A program made the position numbers and the translations under genes. From NCBI RefSeq assembly GCF_016909575.1, contig NZ_JAFBGA010000028.1, positions 1-45,087 on the forward strand: a stretch of DNA of 45,087 nucleotides, read 5' to 3'. Numbering within the stretch: the stretch's first letter is position 1; each line of letters opens with the position of its first letter. The DNA comes from Streptomyces sp. HB132 (GTDB lineage Bacteria > Actinomycetota > Actinomycetes > Streptomycetales > Streptomycetaceae). This document shows positions 1 through 31,300 of this stretch, in pieces. Below the pieces are notes generated by a model. It did not search any database. It was given only the letters and a program-made list of their open reading frames with translations, and was not told the DNA's origin.

Positions 1-2
1 TG

Positions 3-21872
<21,870 letters not shown>

Positions 21873-21876
21873 CGGT

Positions 21877-21923
21877 CACGGCCCCGGCGTGGCGCGCGTG
21901 ACGGCCGCCACGCCGGGGCCGTG
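21877..21923 (+). terminator. Strong stem-loop after PKS gene 1
   Basis: A perfect 18-bp inverted repeat (cacggccccggcgtggcg at 21877-21894 and its exact reverse complement at 21906-21923) encloses an 11-nt loop. It begins 5 bases past the TGA of gene 1. No U-tract follows, as is common for actinomycete terminators. The position directly behind a stop codon and the stem strength make a transcription terminator or mRNA-stabilising 3' hairpin the best reading. Confidence 0.8.
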
Positions 21924-22316
21924 GTGTTCGCGGGGCCGGGCTGCGGCCGGCCGTACCCCTGCTCCCACGGGGCCGGGAGCCCGGGGGCCGGAACGGTCGT
22001 GGTGCGCGCCGCAGGGGCCAGGGATGAGGGGAGGTCCGTTAGGGGGCGGATGGAGACCCGTAGGGGTTGTGCGGCCAAGGGGGGTCGAATAGCTTCGCAT
22101 TGCGAGTTGATCTGCTGGAATGTCGACGTCATTGCCAGGCCGTATCGATATTCATGGATCGTCATGCAAAGGCTTTGGGTGAAGGGTTGCGTCGCCTCGG
22201 GGAATTAGTTTCCGAGGACATTTCTATCCGTTGACAGCTGAGACGTCGTCTGACGTTCCACCCCTTTATCGGTCCTCCATCGCTATTAAGTGCTGTCTGC
22301 TCAGGGGTGGGATTGA
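21924..22316 (+). promoter_or_regulatory. Leader region of PKS gene 2 with candidate promoter and small inverted repeats
   Basis: No convincing gene lies in this gap. The left half is GC-rich. From about 22090 to 22300 it is visibly richer in A and T than the surrounding coding DNA, as promoter regions in high-GC actinomycetes often are. A TTGACA hexamer sits at 22231-22236, but no good -10 box follows at 17-19 bases; a TATTAA lies at 22284-22289. Small symmetric sequences could be operator sites: agacgtcgtct (22241-22251, palindrome around a central base), cctcgg/ccgagg (22195-22200 and 22212-22217), and an imperfect 15-mer at 22119-22133. Combined with the upstream terminator-like hairpin, this suggests separate transcription of gene 2. 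The exact promoter is not determined. Confidence 0.4.
22303..22307 (+). promoter_or_regulatory. Ribosome binding site of PKS gene 2
   Basis: AGGGG lies 9 bases before the ATG at 22317. It fixes that ATG, which opens directly into a docking helix, as the start. Confidence 0.65.
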
Positions 22317-25300
22317 ATGGCGAACGAAGAGACGCTGCGGGAATACCTCAAGTGGGTCACCGCGGATCTGCACCAGGCCCGTCAGCGTCTGCAGGAGGTC
22401 GAGGCGGCCGACTCGGAGCCTGTCGCGATCGTCGGCATGAGCTGCCGGTACCCGGGCGGGGTGCGCAGCCCCGAGGACCTGTGGGAGCTTGCGGCCTCGG
22501 GCGTCGACGCCATATCCGGATTCCCCCTGGACCGCGGCTGGGAAAGCCTCGGCGACGCCGCCGACTCAGCGGGGCCCTCGTTCGCCATGGAAGGCGGCTT
22601 CCTCGGCGACGTCGGCGGCTTCGACCCCGCGTTCTTCGGGATCTCGCCGCGTGAGGCGCTGGCGATGGACCCGCAGCAGCGGCTGCTCCTGGAGACCTCC
22701 TGGGAAGCGATCGAGCGCGCCGGCATCCCCCTGGAGACGCTCCGGGGCAGTCGTACCGGTGTGTTCGCGGGCACGACGGGCCAGGACTACTCGATGCTGC
22801 TCCAGCCGCCCCCGGAAGGAACCGGCGGCTATGTACTGACCGGCACCTCGGCGAGCGTCGTCTCCGGGCGCATCGCCTACACGCTCGGTCTGGAAGGGCC
22901 GGCCGTCACGGTCGACACCGCCTGTTCCACCTCGCTCGTGACTCTGCACCTCGCCGTGCAGGCCCTGCGCTCCGGCGAATGCTCGCTGGCCCTGGCGGGC
23001 GGAGCGACCGTGATGTCGACTCCCAGCGCCTTCTACGGCTTCAGTGACCAGGGCGGCCTCGCAGCCGACGGCCGCTGCAAGTCGTTCGCCGCGACCGCCG
23101 ACGGCACCGCATGGTCCGAGGGCGTCGGTGTGCTGCTCCTGGAACGGCTCTCGGACGCCCGCCGCAACGGTCATGACGTCCTCGCCGTCGTCCGGGGCAC
23201 CGCCGTCAACCAGGACGGTGCGTCCAACGGTCTGACCGCGCCCAACGGCCCCTCGCAGCAACGGGTCATCCTCCAAGCCCTCGCCGACGCCCGTCTGTCG
23301 GCCCAGGACGTCGACGCCGTCGAGGCACACGGGACCGGCACCCGGCTGGGCGACCCGATCGAGGCCGAGGCGCTCATGGCGACATACGGCCAGGGCCGCC
23401 CCGCGGCCCGGCCCCTGCGCCTCGGAGCGCTGAAGTCGAACATCGGACACTCGCAGGCCGCGGCCGGTGTGGCCGGTGTGATCAAGATGGTGATGGCGAT
23501 GCGGCACGGGACGCTGCCGCGCACCCTGCACGTCGACAGTCCGTCCCCGCAGGTGGACTGGTCCGCGGGAGCCGTCGAGCTGCTCACGGAGCAGATGGAG
23601 TGGCCGGGCACGGGCGAGCCCCGACGGGCAGGTGTGTCGTCCTTCGGTATGAGCGGTACCAACGCGCACGTGATCGTCGAGCAGGCACCCGCTGACGATG
23701 CTCCCGAGCCGAGCGCTGAGGGAACCCCGCCGCTGCGCGGGGAAGTGCTGCCGTTCGTACTGTCCGGGAAGTCGTCCGACGCGGTGGCGGAGCAGTCGGC
23801 CCGTCTGCTCAGCCTGCTGAACCGTGATCCGGACGTGGCTCTGCACGACGTGGCGTGGTCGATGGCCACCGCGCGTACCAGGTTCACGCACAGGGCCGCC
23901 GTCGGGGCCTCGGCCCGTGAAGAACTGGTGGCCGGCCTGGAGGCCCTGGCGGGTGGGCGGTCGGGCCCGGCGCTGGTGCGGGGTGTCGCTGATGGTGTGA
24001 TGCGGCCGGTGTTCGTTTTTCCGGGGCAGGGGTCGCAGTGGGTGGGTATGGCTGCGGGCTTGTTGGAGTCCTCGGATGTGTTCGCGGAGCGGCTGGGCGA
24101 GTGCGGTGCGGCGTTGGAGCCGTTCACGGACTGGTCGCTGCTGGATGTGCTGCGTGGTGAGCCGGGGGCTCCTGGGTTCGGTCGTGTTGATGTGGTGCAG
24201 CCGGTGTTGTGGGCGGTGATGGTGTCGTTGGCCGAGGTGTGGCGTGCGGCGGGTGTGGTGCCCGCTGCGGTGATGGGCCATTCCCAGGGTGAGATCGCTG
24301 CTGCGTGTGTGGCTGGTGGGCTGTCCTTGGAGGACGGTGCGCGGGTGGTGGCGTTGCGGAGCCGGGCGATTGTGGAGCTGTCGGGTCTGGGCGGCATGGT
24401 CTCGGTCGCGGAGCCGGCGCAGCAGGTGGAGGCACGGCTCTCCAAGTGGGAGGGGCGCCTTTCCGTCGCGGCGGTGAACGGCCCGTCCTCGGTGGTGGTC
24501 AGTGGTGACGGTGACGCGCTGGATGAACTGCTGGTGGTGTGCAAGGCGGACGGGGTGCGTTGCAAGCGCATCGATGTGGATTACGCGTCTCACAGTGCGC
24601 ATGTGGAGCGGATCCGCGACCAGTTGCTGAAGGTCCTGGCGGATCTGGCCCCGCGTGTGTCGAAGGTGCCCCTGTACTCGACGGTCACGGGCGAACTGCT
24701 GGACACCGCGGTCATGGACGCCGAGTACTGGTACACGAACCTGCGTCGGACGGTTCGTCTGGAGGAGACGACCCGCACCTTGATCGACGCCGGTCATCGT
24801 GTGTTCGTGGAGGTCAGCCCGCATCCGGTGCTTCAGCTCGGTCTGCAGGAGACGTTCGAGGCGGCCGGTGGTGACGCGGTGGCGTTGGGGACGCTGCGGC
24901 GGGACGAGGACGAGGCCCGGCGCTTCATGACCTCTCTGGCCGAGGCACACGTCAACGGTGTCGAGCTCGACTGGAAGGCTCTGTTCGCGGGCACCGGGGC
25001 CCAGCGCGTCGACCTGCCCACCTACCCCTTCCAGCATCAGAACTTCTGGCCTGAAGCTCAGACGGCCTCTGTCGCGGCAGGTGAGGCCGACCCGCTCGAC
25101 GCCCGGTTCTGGGACGTCGTCGAGCGCGGTGACACGGATGCGCTGGCGGCCGACCTGGAGCTGGACGACGCTTCGCGCTCCGCGCTGGGCGCCGTACTGC
25201 CTGCGCTGACCTCCTGGCGGCGGCAGCAGCGGGACGATTCGACGGTCGACTCATGGCGCTACCGCGTGACATGGCAGCCGCTGACGGTCCTGCCGGCCGC

Positions 25301-28300
25301 TTCCCTGTCCGGGACCTGGCTGCTCGTCGTCCCCGAATCCGAGACCGACAACGAGACCGTGCACGCCACCATGAGCGGTCTCGCCCGCCACGGCGCCGAC
25401 GTCTCGGTGTTCACCGTCCCCGCAGGAGCGGACCGCGAGCTCCTGGCCGGTCGGCTGGCCGGCCTGCCCGAGGTGGCGGGAGTGGCCTCCTTGCTGTCGC
25501 TGCTCGCAGGGCCCGACCCGCAGCACCCGGTGATCCCGGCGGGACTTGCCGCCGACGTCGAGCTCGTCAAGGCGCTCGGCGACGCGGGCCGGTCCGGCCC
25601 GCTGTGGTGCCTCACCCGGAGCGCGGTCTCCGTCGGCCGCTCGGACGGTCCGGTCCGCACGGACCAGGCCATGCACTGGGGCTTCGGCCGTGTGGTCGCA
25701 CTGGAGCACCCCGACCGGTGGGGTGGTCTCATCGACCTGCCCGCCGTCCTCGACGACCGCGCCTGGACCCGGATCTGTGGCGTGATGACCGGCGGTGAGG
25801 ACACCGAGGACCAGGTCGCTGTCCGGGCATCGGGCGCCTTCGGCCGCCGGCTGCAACGAGCCCGCTCGGCCCCGGGCACAGCAGGCGACAGGTGGACTCC
25901 GCAGGGCACCGTACTGATCACCGGTGGCACCGGTGCCCTCGGTTCGTTCGTCGCCCGAAGGCTGATCGGTGAGGGCGCCGAGCACGTCGTACTCACCAGC
26001 CGTCGCGGCGCCGACGCTCCCGGCGCGCAGGAGCTCAGGGACGAGCTGACGGCCCTGGGCGCCCGGGTGACTCTGGCCGCGTGCGACGTGACCGACCGTG
26101 ACGCGCTCGCCGCGACGGTACGGACGCTGCGTGAGGCCGGGGACCGGGTCTCTGCCGTCGTGCACACCGCGGGTGTCGGCCAGCTCGGCGTCATCACCGA
26201 GACGAGTCCCGCCGAGTACGCCGCCGTGCTCGAAGCGAAGGTCCTCGGCGCGGCACACCTGCACGAGGTCTTCGGCGACGAACAGCTCGACGCGTTCATC
26301 CTGTTCTCCTCGATCTCCGGCGTCTGGGGCAGTGGCGGCCAGGGCGCCTACGGCGCGGCCAACGCCTACCTCGACGCCCTGGCCCAGCAGCGGCGAGCTG
26401 CCGGACTGGCCGCCACCGCGATGTCGTGGGGCGCCTGGGGCGGCGCCGGTATGGCCAGGGGTTCGGCGGAGGAGATCCTGAGCAGGCGAGGCCTGCCGGC
26501 GATGGACCCGCAGCTGGCCATCGACGCGATGCAGGAAGCGGTGGGCTCCGGCGAGACGATGCTGACCGTCGCGGACGTGCAGTGGGAGCGCTTCGCGCCC
26601 ACCTTCACCGTGACCCGGCCCAGCCCCCTCCTGGAGAACCTGCCGGAGGTACGCCGTGTGCTGGCGGCGGCCGCCGAGAGCGAGGCCGCCGGAATGGGCG
26701 ATCTCTCCGCGTTCCAGCAGCGGCTCACCGCGCTGCCGGAGAGCGAACGTTCCGATTTCGTACTGGAGTTGGTGCGGTCCGAGGCTTCCTCCGTGCTGGG
26801 CTTCGCCGACGCGTCGGCGGTGGAGGCCAACCGCGCCTTCCGCGAACTGGGCTTCGACTCGCTGACCGCCGTGGAGGTACGCAGCCGGCTCAACGGTGCC
26901 ACCGGACTGCGCCTTCCCACCACCGTCGTCTTCGACTACCCGACCGCGACCGCGCTGGCCGGTCACCTCCTCGCCGAAGCCTTGGGACAGGACGACGAGA
27001 CGGCCGCCGGCGTCCCTGCCGTCGCCGTCCTCGACGACGACCCGATCGTGATCGTCGGTATGGGCTGCCGCTTCCCCGGGGACGTCCGTACGCCCGAGCA
27101 GCTGTGGGACCTCGCAGTCACCGGCACCGACGCGATCTCGGGCTTCCCCGTCGACCGGGGCTGGGGGCGTGGGGCCGATGACGGAAGCGCTCCGGCGTTC
27201 ACCCCCGCCGGTGGGTTCCTCCACGGTGCGGGCGCGTTCGACGCGGACTTCTTCGGCATCTCGCCCCGTGAGGCGCTGGCGATGGACCCGCAGCAGCGGC
27301 TGCTGCTGGAGACGTCGTGGGAGGCCTTCGAACGCGCCGGCATCGCCCCGTCGTCCGCGCGGGGGAGCCGGACCGGTGTCTTCGTCGGAGCCTCGTCCCA
27401 GGGATACGCCAGTGACGTCCACCAGCCGCCGGAGGGTGTAGAGGGCTACCTGCTGACCGGAACCGCCACCGCGGTCCTGTCCGGCCGGATCGCTTACTCC
27501 CTCGGGCTCGAGGGCCCCGCCGTCACCATCGACACGGCGTGCTCGTCGTCCATGGTGGCCCTGCACCTCGCAGCGCAGTCCCTGAGCCAGGGCGAGTGCT
27601 CGATGGCCCTGGTGGGCGGCGCCGCGGTGATGGCCACCCCGGCCGTGTTCGCCGAGTTCAGCAGACAGGGCGGACTGTCGTCCAGCGGCCGCTGCAAGGC
27701 GTTCGCCGAGGCGGCGGACGGCACCGGCTGGGGCGAAGGCGTCGGCATCCTGCTGCTGGAGCGCCGTTCCGACGCCGAACGCAACGGCCACCGGATCCTG
27801 GCGGTCGTCAGGGGCAGCGCCATCAACCAGGACGGTGCGAGCAACGGTCTCAGCGCCCCCAACGGACCTGCACAGCGGCGCGTCATCCGGCAGGCACTCG
27901 CCAACGCCGGTCTGACCGCCGACCGGATCGACGCCGTGGAGGCACACGGCACCGGCACGACGCTCGGCGACCCCATCGAGGCGCAGGCCGTGCTGACGAC
28001 GTACGGACAGGACCGCCCGGCGGACCGTCCGCTGCTGCTGGGCTCCCTGAAGTCCAACATCGGCCACACCCAGGCCGCGGCCGGTGTCGCCGGAGTCATC
28101 AAGATGGTGATGGCCCTGCACCACGGCGTGCTGCCGCAGACGCTGCACATCGACGAACCGTCCACTCACGTCGACTGGTCCTCCGGTGCCGTGGAACTGC
28201 TCACCGAGCGGCGGGACTGGCCGGAGACCGGGCACCCCCGCAGGTGCGGCGTCTCGTCGTTCGGTGTGAGCGGTACGAACGCTCACGTCATCCTGGAGCA

Positions 28301-31300
28301 GGCCCCGGAGCCGGCCGCCGCACCCCGCAGGCCCGCCGTCGACGTACCGCTGCCCTGGACCGTGTCCGCGCGGGACGAGGACGCACTGCGCGCCCAGGCG
28401 GAACGGCTGCGCGACGCGGTACTCGCCGACCCGGATCTCAGCCTCCTGGACGTCGCACACACCCTGGCGACCACCCGGTCCGTGCACGAGCGGCGTGCGG
28501 TCGTCGTCGCGGAGGACAGAAACGCCTTCCTCGAAGGACTCACCGCCCTCGCCGCCGACGGCACCGCCCCCGGACTCGTGCGGGGTACGGAGACGCGCGG
28601 CAGGACCGCGGTGCTCTTCTCCGGCCAAGGAGCGCAACGGTCCGGTATGGGACGCGCCCTGTACGACACGTATCCCGCGTTCGCGGACGCCTTCGACGCG
28701 GTCTGCGCGCAGCTGGACCGTCATCTGGACCGGCCCGTCCGTGAGGTGGTGTTCGACGGCGGGGACCTGCTGGACCGGACACTGTTCGCGCAGCCAGGAC
28801 TCTTCGCGCTCGAAGTGGCGCTGTACCGGCTCGTCCGCTCGTGGGGAGTGAAGCCGGACTACCTGCTCGGACACTCGATCGGTGAGCTGTCGGCCGCCCA
28901 CGTGGCAGGTGTGCTGTCGCTGGAGGACGCGGCGGCGCTCGTCGCCGCCCGGGGCCGGCTCATGCAGGCGCTGCCCGCCGGGGGTGCGATGGTCTCGCTC
29001 CAGGCGGCGGAGGCGGAGGTGCTGCCCCTGCTGACCGACGGTGTGTCGATCGCCGCGCTCAACGGCCCGCGTTCGACGGTCGTCTCCGGCGACGAGACCG
29101 GCGTGCTGGCCGTCGCCGGGCACTTCGCGGCCCAGGGCCGTAAGACGAAACGCCTGCGCGTCAGCCACGCCTTCCACTCCTCGCACATGGACGCCATGCT
29201 CGCGGACTTCCGCGCGGTCGCCGAAGGCCTCACGTTCCACGAGCCCACCCTCGCGGTCGTCTCCGACGTGACCGGGGCCGTGCTCAGCGCCGACGAGATC
29301 CGCGACCCCGAGTACTGGGTGCGCCACGTACGAGGGACCGTCCGCTTCCTGGACGGTGTACGCACCCTGCAGGACCAGGGAGTGGCCGCCTTCCTGGAAC
29401 TGGGTCCCGACGGCGTGCTCTCCGCCATGGCCCAGGACTGTGCCGCCGACGGTGACACGGTCTTCGTGCCGGCGCTGCGACCCGACCGGCCCGAACCCTT
29501 GACGCTGCTCACCGCCCTCGCCGGACTGCACGTGCGCGGCGCGTCGGTCGACTGGCCGCGGTACTTCGCCGGCAGCGACGCCCGCGACGTCGCCCTTCCC
29601 ACCTACGCCTTCCAGCACCGTCACTACTGGCTGCGGGGCGAAGGCGCGGCCGGGGACGTCCGCGCGGCCGGCCTCGGCCGGGCCGACCACCCGCTGCTGG
29701 GCGCCGCGGTCCAGATCGGCCACAGCGACGCCTACCTGTTCACCGGCCGCATCGCGCTGGACAGCCACCCCTGGCTCGCCGACCACACCGTCCTGGGCAC
29801 GGTCCTGATGCCGGGCACCGCGTTCGTCGAACTGGCCGTGGAAGTGGGCGACGAGGTCGGCTGCGGCCACGTCGAGGAACTCGTCATCGAGGCCCCGCTC
29901 GTCCTGTCCGACGAGGCAGCCGTCGCACTCCAGCTGTGGGCGGGACCGGCCGACGCGTCGGGCCGCCGCACCCTGGAGATCCACTCGCGTGACCCCCGCG
30001 GTCCCGAGAACCCCTGGACCCGCCACGCCAGCGGAACCCTGTCGGCGGCCGGAGACGGCGAACGGCGGGACGACCTCACCGTCTGGCCCCCCGAAGGCGC
30101 CGTCGCCGTACCGGTCGAGGGCCTCTACGACCACCTCACGTCGATCGGATACGCCTACGGGCCGGTCTTCCAGGGCCTGCACGCCGCATGGCGGCTCGGC
30201 GAGGAGGTCTTCGCCGAGGTGGCACTGCCCGAGGCGACCGAGCCCGGGGCCGGACGGTTCGGCCTGCACCCGGCCCTCCTCGACTCGGCCCTGCACGCCA
30301 TGGGGCTCAGCACCTCGCACGACTCGTCCGACGACGACAGCGTGGGGCGCAACCGACTCCCGTTCGCGTGGAACGGCGTGACGCTCCACGCGGCGGGCGC
30401 CGACGCCCTGCGCGTGCGGATCACCCCCAAGGACGCCGACGGCGTCTCGCTCACCCTCGCCGGCCCGTCCGGTGAGCCGGTCGCGTCGATCGAGTCCCTG
30501 GTCCTGCGCACCGTCACGGCCACACAGCTCGACGGAGCCCGCCGGCCCACGCACCACGACTCTCTGTTCCACCTCGGCTGGTCGCCCGCACACCTCCCCA
30601 GGGAGCTCCCCGACGCCCGTTGGGCGGTACTCGGTGCGGACCACCTCCAACTCGCCGCGGCAGGCGTCGGAGTCGACGTCCACCCGGGCACGGACGACCT
30701 GGCAGCCGCCCCCGTACTGCCGCCGGCCGTCCTGCTGTCCCTCGCGCCGCGTACGCCTGACGAAGCGACGGTGCAGCGCACCCACGACCGTACGGCCGAG
30801 GTCCTGGACACCGTCAGGACCTGGCTGGGCGACGACCGGTTCACCGACGTCCTCATGGTCGTCGCGACACGCGGAGCGGTCTCCGTCGACGGCGAGGACG
30901 TGACGGACCTCGCGCAGACAGCGGTCTGGGGCCTGCTCCGTTCCGTACAGTCGGAGGCACCCGGCAGGTTCGTCCTGGTCGACCTCGACGACACCGACCT
31001 GTCGGCCCGTAACCTCGCCACCGCCGTCGCCACCGGTGAACCGCAACTGGCCCTGCGCGCCGGGCAGGTCCACGCCCCGGGGCTGAACCGGGTGGAGGCC
31101 ACCGAGCCCACCGGATCCGGGGACGTCGACCCCGACGGAACCGTACTGGTCACGGGCGCCGGGGGAGTGCTGGGCGGCTTGGTGGCACGCCGCCTCGCCG
31201 AGCGCGGTGCGCGCCGCATGCTGCTGGTCGGCCGCCGTGGGTCGGCCGCCCCCGGGGCCGAGGAACTGGCCGCCGAGCTGACGCGGGCAGGTGTGCACGT

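Noticed and set aside
21921..22208. 95-codon + strand open frame in the gap between genes 1 and 2
   Set aside because: It begins inside the terminator stem, has no ribosome binding site, reads as compositionally biased sequence and matches no family I recognise.
22231..22440. 69-codon + strand open frame overlapping the start of gene 2
   Set aside because: It overlaps the gene 2 start in another frame, lacks a ribosome binding site and covers the likely promoter.
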